Source of the DNA: Thermoproteota archaeon
Lineage (GTDB): Archaea; Korarchaeota; Korarchaeia; Korarchaeales; Korarchaeaceae
Assembly (NCBI GenBank): GCA_003661365.1
Contig: QMVZ01000001.1
Location: forward strand, 1-40,943
Reading direction: 5' to 3'
Length of the DNA: 40,943 nt
Position numbers and translations under genes: made by a program. Shown piece by piece: positions 16,197 through 24,408 of this stretch. The notes beneath the pieces were generated by a model that worked only from the letters and a program-made list of their open reading frames with translations, did not search any database and was not told the DNA's origin. How positions within the stretch are numbered: the first letter of the stretch is position 1; each line of letters starts with the position of its first letter.

Positions 16197-18203
16197 TTGG
16201 GTCAATTTCACGGAGCATCACCTGATAAGGTAACAAAAATGTATAGGATTATGTTACTGATAAGGTGTGTCGAGGAGAAATTAAAAGAGTTGAACATCGA
16301 GGGGCTAATTCCGGGCTTTCTCCATTTAAGCATCGGACAAGAAGCCGTAGCTGCAGGAGTAATGGCTGCTTTGAAAGATGGTGATTACATACTTAGTACG
16401 CACAGGGGACATGGACATTGTTTGGCTAAAGGCATGAGTGAATACATGTTATTTGCCGAGATACTAGGGAAAGTCGAGGGTTGCTGCATGGGAAAGGGTG
16501 GTTCAATGCACCTATGCGATGTAAAACACGGAATAATGGGGACAAATGGTGTTGTGGGAGCGAATATTCCTTTAGCAGCCGGCATAGCCTTCGCCCTAAA
16601 ATACAAGGGAGAAGAGGGAGTCGTTGCATGTTTCTTTGGAGATGGAGCAAGCAATACAGGAGCTTTTCATGAAGGACTTAACCTAGCTGCAGTATGGAAA
16701 CTTCCTGTCATATACGTATGCGAGAACAACCTTTACGCCATCTCGACACGAATAACAAGGGTAACCTTAATTCAGGACATAGCAGAGAGAGCTTCTTCTT
16801 ATGGAATGCCTGGGGTTGTTGTGGACGGAATGGATCCTCTGGCTGTTTATGAGGCAACCTTAAAGGCAGTAAAACGAGCCAGAAATGGAGAGGGCCCAAC
16901 TCTCATAGAATGCAAGACCTATAGATTCTGCGGTTCCTACGCAGCTGAACCTCCTGCTGTTGAGAGACTGTACAGGAGCGAGGAAGAAGTAAAAGAGCAC
17001 ATGAAGAGAGATCCCATCAAAAAAGTGGAGAAGTTGCTCATTGAATCAGGATACTTAACTGAAGTGGAGATTGCATCCCTTAAGGAGGATATTAAGGCGA
17101 GAGTAAAAGATTCTGTAGAGAAGGCGAAGGCTGCACCCAAACCCTCTGTCGAAATCGCTTTTAGCCATCTATATCCTGAGAGGGAGGAGATTCCAGTCGA
17201 TCTAGAGGAGCTTTCTGGCGAACTTGTAGAACTGCCCATGAATGAGACGATTAGAATTACTCTTAGGGAGGAAATGCGGAAAGATAAGAGAATAGTGCTC
17301 ATGGGTGAAGACATTGGGGTTCTTGGCGGAGATTTCAGGGTAACTAAGGGATTGCTCGAAGAATTTGGAGAGAGGAGAGTTCTGGATACTCCGATTTCAG
17401 AGACTGGTTTCGTAGGTTTAGCTATAGGAGCCGCTATGGCTGGGCTAAAACCGGTTGTGGAGATAATGTTCGTCGATTTTGCAGGTGCTTGCATGGATCA
17501 AATAATGAATCAGGCTGCAAAACTCAGCTATATGTATGCTGGGCAGATAAGAATACCTCTTGTTATCAGAGCAGCATGTGGAGGAGGGATTAGGGCTGCT
17601 GCTCAACATTCACAAGTCTTAAGTTCGATATTCAGCCACATACCTGGGCTAAAAGTTGTGATGCCAAGTAATCCATGCGATGCAAGAGGATTATTGAAGA
17701 GTGCGCTCAAAGAGAACTGTCCAGTTATTTTCCTAGAACACAAACTTCTCTATGGAGTCTTGGGTCCTGTTCCGATGGGCGAGTACTATATCCCTATTGG
17801 TAAGGCAAAGGTTGTTAGAAAGGGTTCAGATGCCACAGTAGTGGCATCTGGACTCATGGTTAATAGAGCCTTAGAAGCTGCTAAGAATTTAGATGAGAGA
17901 GGGATTAGCATCGAAGTAATAGATCTGAGAACCATCTCTCCTATAGATAGAGAGACTATTGTCAATTCTGTTAAGCACACAGGTCGATTGGTAATCGTAG
18001 AGGAGGACTGGGCACCTTGCAGCATATCAAGTGAGGTGGCTGCCATAGTAGCTGAGGGACCTTTTGACAGCCTATTATCTCCTGTGAAGAGGGTAACGAC
18101 GCCTTTCTATCCGATGCCTTATAACCCAGAGTTAGAGGACTCGATGATTCCAAGCGTCAAAAAGATAGTGTCTGCCGTGGAGGAGGTGATGGACATCCTA
18201 TGA
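16197..18203 (+). CDS. 2-oxoacid dehydrogenase E1 component, alpha and beta subunits fused
   Basis: The thiamine-diphosphate-dependent first enzyme of a pyruvate/acetoin/branched-chain 2-oxoacid dehydrogenase complex. The alpha part (about residues 1-325) has the thiamine-binding motif GDGASNTGAFHEGLN ending in ENN. The beta part (about 345-668) has GEDIGVLGG, DTPISETGFVGLAIGAAMAG and CGGGIRAAAQHSQ. Normally these are two genes; here a linker of about 20 residues joins them. TTG 16197 lies 5 nt after a GAGGTGA site and is preferred; GTG 16188 adds three residues. No E2 or E3 gene is nearby, only an SDR that overlaps by 4 nt. The SDR link favours an acetoin-like or other hydroxyketone substrate. 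Confidence 0.92.
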   Translation: MGQFHGASPDKVTKMYRIMLLIRCVEEKLKELNIEGLIPGFLHLSIGQEAVAAGVMAALKDGDYILSTHRGHGHCLAKGMSEYMLFAEILGKVEGCCMGKGGSMHLCDVKHGIMGTNGVVGANIPLAAGIAFALKYKGEEGVVACFFGDGASNTGAFHEGLNLAAVWKLPVIYVCENNLYAISTRITRVTLIQDIAERASSYGMPGVVVDGMDPLAVYEATLKAVKRARNGEGPTLIECKTYRFCGSYAAEPPAVERLYRSEEEVKEHMKRDPIKKVEKLLIESGYLTEVEIASLKEDIKARVKDSVEKAKAAPKPSVEIAFSHLYPEREEIPVDLEELSGELVELPMNETIRITLREEMRKDKRIVLMGEDIGVLGGDFRVTKGLLEEFGERRVLDTPISETGFVGLAIGAAMAGLKPVVEIMFVDFAGACMDQIMNQAAKLSYMYAGQIRIPLVIRAACGGGIRAAAQHSQVLSSIFSHIPGLKVVMPSNPCDARGLLKSALKENCPVIFLEHKLLYGVLGPVPMGEYYIPIGKAKVVRKGSDATVVASGLMVNRALEAAKNLDERGISIEVIDLRTISPIDRETIVNSVKHTGRLVIVEEDWAPCSISSEVAAIVAEGPFDSLLSPVKRVTTPFYPMPYNPELEDSMIPSVKKIVSAVEEVMDIL

Positions 18204-18967
18204 GCGCTAGTGGTCTCCGCTTAAGGGGTAAGGTTGCTATTATAACAGGAGCTGGGTCAGGTATAGGTAGGGCAACAGCTTTGCTCTTTGCTGAGGAGGG
18301 GGCTAAAGTGGTGATATGTGATATTGCAGAGAGCGGGGCTGAAGTATGTAAGGAAATAACCGAGAAAGGGGGAGAAGCTATATTCATAAGAGCTGATGTT
18401 TCTAAGGTGGAAGACGTGGCTTATCTCATTAAAAAGACCATTGAAGGGTACGGGAGATTGGATGTATTAATTAACAATGCAGGCATACCGTCCCGCGGAA
18501 CTGTGCTCGATATAGCAGTAGCTGAATGGGATCGTGTGCTAGATGTTAATCTAAAAGGAGCTTTCCTCTGCAGCAAATATGCTATACCTGAGATGATAAA
18601 GGGCGGTGGGGGGGTCATAGTGAACGTAGCCTCTGTCCTAGGGCTCGTAGGAGGGAAAGGAGAAGTGGCCTACTGTACATCGAAAGGAGGCCTGATAGCT
18701 CTTACCAAGGCATTAGCCTTGGATTTCGCTGAGTATAAGATTCGAGTAAACTGCATCTGTCCAGGATCCGTTGAAACTCCAATGAGGCAAAGAATAATGG
18801 CTCAAAAAACTCCTGAAGAGCGCAGAGCTGTAGAATTGAAGATACCAATTAAAAGAGTAGCCAAGCCAGAGGAGATCGCTCGTGCCATCCTCTTCCTAGC
18901 CTCTGAAGAATCAAGCTATATGACTGGGTCTGTCCTTGTAGTTGACGGCGGATGGACAGCAAGATAG
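18200..18967 (+). CDS. Short-chain dehydrogenase/reductase (SDR)
   Basis: A classical 255-residue NAD(P)-dependent oxidoreductase of the FabG/diacetyl reductase type. Visible motifs are TGAGSGIG (dinucleotide binding), NNAG, a catalytic Ser in VNVASVLGL, the YCTSK catalytic Tyr-x3-Lys and the C-terminal YMTGSVLVVDGGWTA. Asp in CDIAES after the second strand suggests NAD rather than NADP. Its ATG overlaps the stop of the E1 fusion gene, so the two are co-transcribed and translationally coupled. It may interconvert acetoin and diacetyl or butanediol, or oxidise another hydroxy compound fed to the E1. Confidence 0.93.
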   Translation: MSASGLRLRGKVAIITGAGSGIGRATALLFAEEGAKVVICDIAESGAEVCKEITEKGGEAIFIRADVSKVEDVAYLIKKTIEGYGRLDVLINNAGIPSRGTVLDIAVAEWDRVLDVNLKGAFLCSKYAIPEMIKGGGGVIVNVASVLGLVGGKGEVAYCTSKGGLIALTKALALDFAEYKIRVNCICPGSVETPMRQRIMAQKTPEERRAVELKIPIKRVAKPEEIARAILFLASEESSYMTGSVLVVDGGWTAR

Positions 18968-19115
18968 ATGAGGCATTGTGTTTATCGAGCGATAACAGTA
19001 GAAACAGTGCGCTAACCCTTTATAGTTTCCGCGTCAGTTTAGGAAATTATAACGGAATCTTGAATCTATAGACATGTTCTCCCCTAATTTATGAGCTCAC
19101 ACGTAGTCAAAGCAA

Positions 19116-19953
19116 CTAGGAATGAACGTATTTTCTAGCGGCGTCTTCTGCCTTCTTAATGATTTCAAGATTCCTTGTAAGACCCTCTATGGGATCTTGG
19201 GCTCCGCTTTCAAATATCAAGATCCCATCATATTTGTGTTCTACTAGAAGTCGAAGAATGCCAACCAAGTCCAAGTTCCCTTCTCCCAAAGGAAGGTGGA
19301 ATAGTTCCGAATTAGGGCCCGTATTGTCGCTTAGATGCACATGTATCACCCTATCAATTACTTGATAGAGGAAATTGACAGGATCTGAACAAGTGTTAGC
19401 GTGTGCAGCATCAAATGTTATCCCCACGTTCTGCAAGTTTATTGCATCTACCAGTTCTAACATTACCTCTGGAGTGGTAGCAAACTGATCTGGTCTAGAG
19501 TCCGTGTTCTCCAGTCCAACTCTTATCCCAAGTTCCTTGGCTTCCTGACAAACTTCCTCGAGTGATTCTATTGCTTTCTCAATGTAAATACGATCTGGAA
19601 TTCTAAGGCTTGCCCTTCTCCCTGGGTGTATGACAACAAGCTCGGCTTCCAACTCAGCAGCCAAATAAACGCTTTTCATTAGCAGAAGTTTAGACTCACG
19701 TCTTATCCACGGATTGAGGCCAGCTATGTTCATATCATGGCAGGGAGCGTGAATTGTGCAATTTATCCCGTTTTTCTTCAGCAAACTCAAGATTTCTGAG
19801 GTCTCTCTTTCCATCCAGGTACGGGAACATAGAGGGATGATCCATCCACAGTTCAAATACCTCATAACCCATCTTTGAGAGCCCATAGATTGCGTCTTCT
19901 ACGCTAAGATTCCACAGAGCACCTTGCCCGAATCCCAGCCTCCAGCCTCTCAA
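19116..19953 (-). pseudogene. Sugar phosphate isomerase/epimerase (xylose-isomerase-like TIM barrel), frameshifted
   Basis: Two frames together make a complete protein of about 278 residues. The N-terminal part starts with TTG 19953 (LGFGQGALWNLSVEDAIYGL, then FELWMDHPSMFPYLDG). The C-terminal part, in another frame, runs from SEILSLLKKNGI through CTIHAPCHDMNIAG, VVIHPG, VGLENTD, ITFDAAHA and VIHVHLSDN, the expected strands and metal ligands of the AP-endonuclease-2-like family. The break lies at about 19808-19813; removing one A from the AAA run (TTT at 19808-19810 on the plus strand) would restore DGRETSEILSLL. It is either a sequencing error or a recent disabling mutation. The gene directly follows the dehydrogenase at 19955, with GGGGGA before the TTG. 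Confidence 0.75.
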
Positions 19954-19954
19954 C

Positions 19955-20974
19955 TTATTTCCCCCATGGCTCTACAATCACTTTCAGGCCGTTTCTTGAT
20001 TTTGCAGTCTCTATAGCCTCCTTTATCTGGTCTAGAGGGAATCTGTGGGATATTATCTTATTTAGTTTCATCTTTCCTGCAGAAAGAAGTCTAACTGCTT
20101 GAGCAAAATGGTTCGCTGTTCTTCCCTCGATTCCCACAAGTGCTATCTCTTTGTGATGTATTATGTTTGGATCGAAGGACAGTTTGATTGGGGGATAGGC
20201 AGCAGCAAAGAAAACTATTGTTCCTCTTTTTGCTGAAGCATTTAAGGCCTGATGAAAGACAGACTCTCCCAAAAAGGTCATTATTACGGCGTTTGCCCCC
20301 TTTCCATCGGTAAGGCTTTTCACCTTTTCTACAATATCTACTTTGGTCGGGTCTATGGCTTCCTCGGCCCCCAACTCTAAGGCTTTCTCCCTCCTAAATT
20401 CAAGAGGCTCGCTTACTATTGCTCGAACTCCCATGTTGTTAAGTAGCTGAACGAACATCAGACCTATTGGTCCTGAACCTACAACGAGAACAGAATCTCC
20501 AAGCTGGATATCATATATTTTTTCTATAGCGTTTATGCAACAAGCCAAGGGCTCGCATAGGGCAGCTTCATCGAGAGCAACCGAATCAGGAAGCTTGTGC
20601 ATGTACTTCTCCGGCATCTTAAAGTATTCAGCGAAACCATTGGGAAGAGGACCTTTTCTCCTCTCACAAAGATTGTCAGCCCCTCTCCTGCAGTAGTAGC
20701 AGGAATTGCACCTCCAAATAGCGTCAACAGCTACTTTATCACCAGTTTTTAGGGATTGAACATCCTCGCCCACCTCGACCACGATGCCAGAAATTTCGTG
20801 CCCTATTGGGCAAGGCGTATATGGTAGGAATAACCCTTCATATATCCTTATGTCAAATGGGCAAACTCCACAAGCTTGTATCCTTATAATAACATCATCT
20901 GGTTTCCCTATTGAAGGATCGGTGGTCTCTATCGTCCTTACATCTTTAGGACCGAAAACAAAGGAAGCTTTCAT
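19955..20974 (-). CDS. Zinc-dependent medium-chain alcohol/polyol dehydrogenase (second copy)
   Basis: A 339-residue medium-chain dehydrogenase. The catalytic-zinc motif CGVCPFD and GHEISG, the structural zinc cysteines in CNSCYYCRRGADNLC and the Rossmann motif GSGPIGLMFVQLL are all present, so it should be active. It forms an operon with the frameshifted isomerase that follows 1 nt after its stop, a pairing expected for sugar or inositol catabolism. It is a paralogue of the dehydrogenase at 787-1812 but clearly diverged. A TATA-like TTTTTATCAT element lies upstream near 21001-21012. The substrate is unknown. Confidence 0.9.
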   Translation of the reverse strand: MKASFVFGPKDVRTIETTDPSIGKPDDVIIRIQACGVCPFDIRIYEGLFLPYTPCPIGHEISGIVVEVGEDVQSLKTGDKVAVDAIWRCNSCYYCRRGADNLCERRKGPLPNGFAEYFKMPEKYMHKLPDSVALDEAALCEPLACCINAIEKIYDIQLGDSVLVVGSGPIGLMFVQLLNNMGVRAIVSEPLEFRREKALELGAEEAIDPTKVDIVEKVKSLTDGKGANAVIMTFLGESVFHQALNASAKRGTIVFFAAAYPPIKLSFDPNIIHHKEIALVGIEGRTANHFAQAVRLLSAGKMKLNKIISHRFPLDQIKEAIETAKSRNGLKVIVEPWGK

Positions 20975-21070
20975 ATTACCTGCATACCTTTTCCTGCTTT
21001 ATGATAAAAAGTTAGAGGGTATACCTCTGATTTTTAGTTCCGTTAATCTTAGCCATAACCTTCTTTTGAT

Positions 21071-21449
21071 TTACCATCCATGCCTATGCCTGAACTCCTC
21101 TAATTCCATCCAAGATTCGTCTGAGGAAAGAGATCCCTTAAGATATTCCCTGACTACCTCTCTGACATTACCTTGAACTCCGATTATTACTTCAATTCCT
21201 AATGAATCAAAGAATGCACGCGCTCTCCTCCCCACATCATAGGCAAGTATCACGTTAACCCCTTTTTGTTTTAGAAAGGTAGGGATATCACCTGGAGAAT
21301 GCTCTATTAAAGGATTCTTGATGGCCTCCACTCCTCTTATTTTCTCCGTTCTTTATTTTAACTAAAGTGAAGAAGGGAGTTCTGCAAAAATGTGGACTAA
21401 CTTCTGAATCGAGTCCTCGTTCGTCTGCACTAGGAACAGCTATTTTCAT
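21071..21449 (-). pseudogene. NifX/NifB-C-like dinitrogenase cofactor-type protein, frameshifted
   Basis: The N-terminus MKIAVPSADERGLDSEVSPH (from ATG 21449) and the following FCRTPFFTLVKIKNGE lie in one frame. The rest, IRGVEAIKNPLIEHSPG, KGVNVILAYDVGRRARAFF and GNVREVVREYLKGSL, lies in another. Removing one A from the AAAA run (TTTT at 21340-21343 on the plus strand) gives NGEIRGVEAIKNP and a normal 125-residue family member. Such proteins bind metal-sulfur clusters of the nitrogenase-cofactor or orange-protein type. It is the first gene of a region rich in related proteins. A truncated product from GTG 21331 is possible but would lack the first strands. Confidence 0.7.
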
Positions 21450-21579
21450 CCTATTCGCCGTTTTGCTCGGGACCTTCTATAGTTAAAAAGACCACCTAAT
21501 AGTGTGAAGAGTATTTCTAGTGCGCCATGGGAAACGCTAAAAAGAGAAAGGCTGGTACAATTTTTGAAGGGATGTTCCC

Positions 21580-22461
21580 TTGTCAAACAACTTCAAGATC
21601 GCGGTAGCACTTGGACTCTTAGCTCTCCTGTTTTTGGTTCTTATGCCAAAGCTCCTTTGGAATCGCCTTAGAAGAGGCTATAATTTAACAACTTTTCGAT
21701 CAGATAACCTTAGTTATCAAAAATTGAAGGAACTTAGCGGTGCTGAGATCTTAGTCCTTGTAGACAATGAGCCAAGCAATTCCAACTTTGAATTAAAAGC
21801 TGCATGGGGAATTTCTTTATACGTGAAGGCTCAAAACGTTTCATTCCTGTTTGACACAGGTCCAAGTCCTGAAGTATTGGAGCACAATTGCAAGGTTCTA
21901 GGAGTTGATTTGAGCAATATATCCTTCGTTTTCATCTCACATGAGCACGGAGATCACACCGGAGGACTTCCATATGTTGCAAAGGTAGCTCCAAGCGTAC
22001 CTGTGTATGTTCCATCTGGGATGAGCTCCTCCGTTCGGAGAGGGATAGAGAGGCTTGGTTTTAACGTTGTTGAAGTGAAAGGCCCTCAACAAATGTTGGA
22101 AGGAATTGCAAGCACTGGTCCTCTTATGAGCGGATCTTTAGCTGAACATGGTCTCATCTTGAACTTACAAGGGAAAGGTATGGTCCTATTAGTCGGTTGT
22201 GCTCATCCAGGGGTTGATAGGATGTTGTTGAATGCTACCAATTTCTCAGAGGAGGTCTTTGGGGTTATTGGAGGATTTCATCTCATGGGAGCAAGCGAGA
22301 CAAGGTTAGAACAGATAGCTAAGGTTTTTGATGAACTCAGTCTTCAACTAATTGTTCCATTACATTGTTCTGGGAAAACTGCAAAGAGTTTCTTTAAAGA
22401 ACATTTTCCCCAGGCGTATCTAGACGCCCAGACAGGTAGTTTTCTGAAATTGGGTCCATGA
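21580..22461 (+). CDS. Metallo-beta-lactamase-fold hydrolase, COG1237 type, with N-terminal membrane helix
   Basis: A 293-residue MBL-fold protein. Residues 6-25 form a hydrophobic helix, so it may be membrane-anchored. The metal motif is SHEHGDHTGG, followed by a Cys-His pair in LVGCAHPGVDRM, GGFHLMG and PLHCSGKTA. This pattern matches COG1237, the group that includes proteins annotated as dihydropterin-ribofuranosylaminobenzene-phosphate synthase in methanopterin-using archaea. The membrane anchor is unusual for a pterin enzyme, so an alternative hydrolase role remains open. TTG 21580 is preceded at 7 nt by GAAGGGA. It diverges from the frameshifted NifX-like gene. Confidence 0.8.
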   Translation: MSNNFKIAVALGLLALLFLVLMPKLLWNRLRRGYNLTTFRSDNLSYQKLKELSGAEILVLVDNEPSNSNFELKAAWGISLYVKAQNVSFLFDTGPSPEVLEHNCKVLGVDLSNISFVFISHEHGDHTGGLPYVAKVAPSVPVYVPSGMSSSVRRGIERLGFNVVEVKGPQQMLEGIASTGPLMSGSLAEHGLILNLQGKGMVLLVGCAHPGVDRMLLNATNFSEEVFGVIGGFHLMGASETRLEQIAKVFDELSLQLIVPLHCSGKTAKSFFKEHFPQAYLDAQTGSFLKLGP

Positions 22462-22496
22462 AGAAGCCTGACTCTATTGCTTCGCAGGAATATGGA

Positions 22497-22826
22497 CTAT
22501 TTTGTCTCCAGTTCTGCCAATCTTTTCTCCAAGTCCTCAAGTTGTCTCTTGAGCATGTCTCTTTGTTGTTTGAGCAACTTTATCTGATCTTCCTTGCTCG
22601 TTGGAGCCATGGGAGGCATCATAGTCGTTGGAGGCATCGTTGGAGCCTGTGGGTAAGGCAAGGGAGTAGTTGGAGCTGTTGGTGGAACCATACCGTACTG
22701 GAAAATTGGAGGTAGTCCTCCTGGTGATCTACCAAGCCAACCTGGTGAATAACCGAATCTTACCCATCCTGGAAGGCCTGTAGCATAATACATCCTTCTC
22801 CATCTGTATCCCATATCCATCACCAT
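22497..22826 (-). CDS. DUF5320-like small protein with C-terminal coiled coil (copy 1)
   Basis: A 109-residue protein in three parts: an aromatic/Arg/Gly-rich N-terminus (MVMDMGYRWRRMYYATG), a Pro/Thr/Met-rich linker (about residues 45-75) and a charged heptad coiled coil (QIKLLKQQRDMLKRQLEDLE, then KRLAELE). This layout is that of small DUF5320-type proteins found next to NifX-like and MinD-like genes; they have no known function. Its promoter and first 17 coding bases are identical to those of the gene at 24392, in opposite orientation (see the inverted repeat). It converges with the COG1237 gene. Confidence 0.75.
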   Translation of the reverse strand: MVMDMGYRWRRMYYATGLPGWVRFGYSPGWLGRSPGGLPPIFQYGMVPPTAPTTPLPYPQAPTMPPTTMMPPMAPTSKEDQIKLLKQQRDMLKRQLEDLEKRLAELETK

Positions 22827-22858
22827 TTATGTGATTATGCTAACAAATATTTAAGGAT
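22810..22858 (-). repeat. 49-bp perfect inverted repeat, left copy (promoter plus first codons)
   Basis: Read on the minus strand, this 49-bp segment is identical to 24360-24408. It contains CCTTAAATATTTG, which looks like a TATA box about 25 nt before ATG, a spacer TTAGCATAATCACATAA, and the codons for MVMDMG. The stop codon of the DtxR-type regulator (22851-22853) falls inside it. The two copies point outwards and are 1,501 bp apart. Confidence 0.97.
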
Positions 22859-23261
22859 TCCTGTTCTCGCTTAGAATCTCCACAGGCTGTTTAGAAGACA
22901 GCATCTGTTCCATTGCAACTATAACCTTATCCGATAACACATGTTCCAATTTGCATGCTTCCATCTTAGATTCTTTTCTTGATAGACCTAGGATTTCCTC
23001 TAAAAATCTCTGTATCAACAAATTCTTTCGCTGTATCTGTAAAGCTTGTCTGAACCCTTTCGCTTTCAATCTAGCTCCTATTCCAGGTTTATAATCCACT
23101 AGATCAAGTTCATGAAGTCTTCTAAACATTTCTGTGACTGATGGCGGCTTTATGTTTAATCTAGTAGCCACTTCAGTGGTTCTGATGTATCTGCGGTCCC
23201 CGCCTTTTTCAAAGAGCGTCTTTAGATAATCCTCTATTGCTCTCTTTGAGCACTTACTCAT
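22851..23261 (-). CDS. DtxR/MntR-family metal-dependent transcriptional regulator
   Basis: A 136-residue protein with an N-terminal winged helix (TTEVATRLNIKPPSVTEMFR, then a wing around YKPGIGARLKAKG) and a dimerisation and metal domain whose motif EACKLEH gives the Glu, Cys, Glu and His ligands of DtxR. It lacks the C-terminal SH3-like domain, as in MntR. These proteins repress metal-uptake genes when loaded with Fe(II) or Mn(II). I start it at ATG 23261; the frame extends to 23390 but that extension overlaps the divergent radical SAM gene and lies upstream of a TATA-like element at about 23290-23305. The palindromes at 28318-28356 are candidate targets. Confidence 0.85.
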   Translation of the reverse strand: MSKCSKRAIEDYLKTLFEKGGDRRYIRTTEVATRLNIKPPSVTEMFRRLHELDLVDYKPGIGARLKAKGFRQALQIQRKNLLIQRFLEEILGLSRKESKMEACKLEHVLSDKVIVAMEQMLSSKQPVEILSENRNP

Positions 23262-23323
23262 TGCTATCAATAAATTGGGATAATGCACATTATTATATTT
23301 TTTGGATTTTAGTTTAAAGAATA

Positions 23324-24322
23324 ATGGTAAACATAGTATACGGTCCAGTTCCCTCTTGGAGACTGGGAAGAAGCCTAGGAATAGACGCAACGCTTCTACC
23401 CAAGGCTTGTACTTTTGATTGTGTGTATTGTCAGCTTGGTAAAACCATCAGAAAGCTATCCTCTCCAAAAGAGCTAAATCCAGTTATCGGAGTTGAAGAG
23501 CTGATTAAGCAGTTAGAACGTAAGATAGAGAAGGTTGGTCCTGATTCGATAGATTTCATCACCTTCTCAGGAACTGGGGAACCTACTCTCAATCCTAACA
23601 TTGGAAACATGATCTCTGCTGTGAAAAGATTGATCCCTTTCAAACCGGTTGCTGTTCTAACGAATTCGTCCTTAGTGTACTTGGATGAAGTTAGAAATGC
23701 GCTCTCAAATGCAGACCTGGTATCCTTTAAGCTAGATGCAGCAGATCAGCAGACATTTGAAGAAATAAACAGACCTGTTGCCAACATTCCAAACATAAAG
23801 GAAATCATTGAAAGTATTAAGAAATTCAAAGCTGGTCATCATGGAATACTTGCCCTCCAGATCATGTTAGTCGATAGCATCAAGCCTGATTTCAGGGTTA
23901 ATTTCAAGGGAGAGGCACTGAACTGCTTAATTGAGGGTATTGCTGAAATACAACCGGATCAAATTCAGCTAAACACTCCAACTAGACCTGTGATGGAGAA
24001 ACACATCAAACCCGTCAATTCTACTATACTAAGTGCTGTAGAGGAGAGAATCAAGGAAGTAACTCCGGAATCAGAGGTAATAAGGGTCGATGAAGAGAGA
24101 GTTCCACTAAAATCGATAAAAAGAGAAAAGAAGCCTATAGAAGAGCTAAGGGGAGATATACTTGCTCTGTTAAAGAGAAGACCCTGTCGAGCAGTTGACA
24201 TATCCATTGCATTAGGAACTGAGAAAAGAGAAATTGAAGCAATCGTAAGATCAATGGTTAAAGAAGGAGTAATTATAGAGATAAGAAGTGAAAGAGGGAC
24301 TTACTATACTTACTCAAGTTGA
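23324..24322 (+). CDS. Radical SAM protein, COG0731-like, with C-terminal winged helix
   Basis: A 332-residue radical SAM enzyme. The cluster motif CTFDCVYCQLG (C-x3-C-x2-C) lies near residue 29, followed by the SAM-binding TFSGTGEPTLNP strand. The central barrel is followed by a linker rich in basic residues and a roughly 60-residue C-terminal winged-helix-like domain (about residues 270-330: LLKRRPCRAVDISIALGTEK). Proteins of this type often accompany NifX-like and MinD-like genes in anaerobes, but no reaction is assigned. It is divergent from the DtxR-type gene, with a start 62 nt away, and the pair is bracketed by the 49-bp inverted repeat. Confidence 0.87.
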   Translation: MVNIVYGPVPSWRLGRSLGIDATLLPKACTFDCVYCQLGKTIRKLSSPKELNPVIGVEELIKQLERKIEKVGPDSIDFITFSGTGEPTLNPNIGNMISAVKRLIPFKPVAVLTNSSLVYLDEVRNALSNADLVSFKLDAADQQTFEEINRPVANIPNIKEIIESIKKFKAGHHGILALQIMLVDSIKPDFRVNFKGEALNCLIEGIAEIQPDQIQLNTPTRPVMEKHIKPVNSTILSAVEERIKEVTPESEVIRVDEERVPLKSIKREKKPIEELRGDILALLKRRPCRAVDISIALGTEKREIEAIVRSMVKEGVIIEIRSERGTYYTYSS

Positions 24323-24359
24323 AACCTTGCACTACATGGTACACAGAGGATCGAGAACC

Positions 24360-24408
24360 ATCCTTAAATATTTGTTAGCATAATCACATAAATGGTGATG
24401 GATATGGG
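24360..24408 (+). repeat. 49-bp perfect inverted repeat, right copy (promoter plus first codons)
   Basis: This segment is identical, base for base, to the reverse complement of 22810-22858. It carries the putative TATA box, the leader and the first 17 coding bases of the DUF5320-like gene starting at ATG 24392. Confidence 0.97.

Noticed and set aside
16937..17494. A 185-codon open frame on the minus strand inside the E1 fusion gene
   Set aside because: It lies wholly antisense to well-conserved E1 coding sequence, its product is low-complexity Ser/Thr-rich, and it has no promoter or ribosome site.
19800..21345. Programmed +1 frameshifting as the cause of the two broken genes
   Set aside because: The sites are short A runs (three and four A) without a slippery sequence plus stop context shared by both; a base insertion or sequencing error is simpler. 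It remains testable by proteomics.
23262..23390. A 43-residue N-terminal extension of the DtxR-type regulator
   Set aside because: It overlaps the divergent radical SAM coding region and the TATA-like element; the family domain starts at ATG 23261.
23324..24322. The radical SAM protein as NifB
   Set aside because: NifB has a different cluster-motif context and a NifX-like C-terminal domain; here the C-terminus is a winged helix and the sequence fits COG0731 better.
22810..24408. The 49-bp inverted repeat as the ends of an insertion sequence
   Set aside because: No transposase lies between the repeats, no target duplication is seen, and the repeats contain promoter and start codons of real genes.
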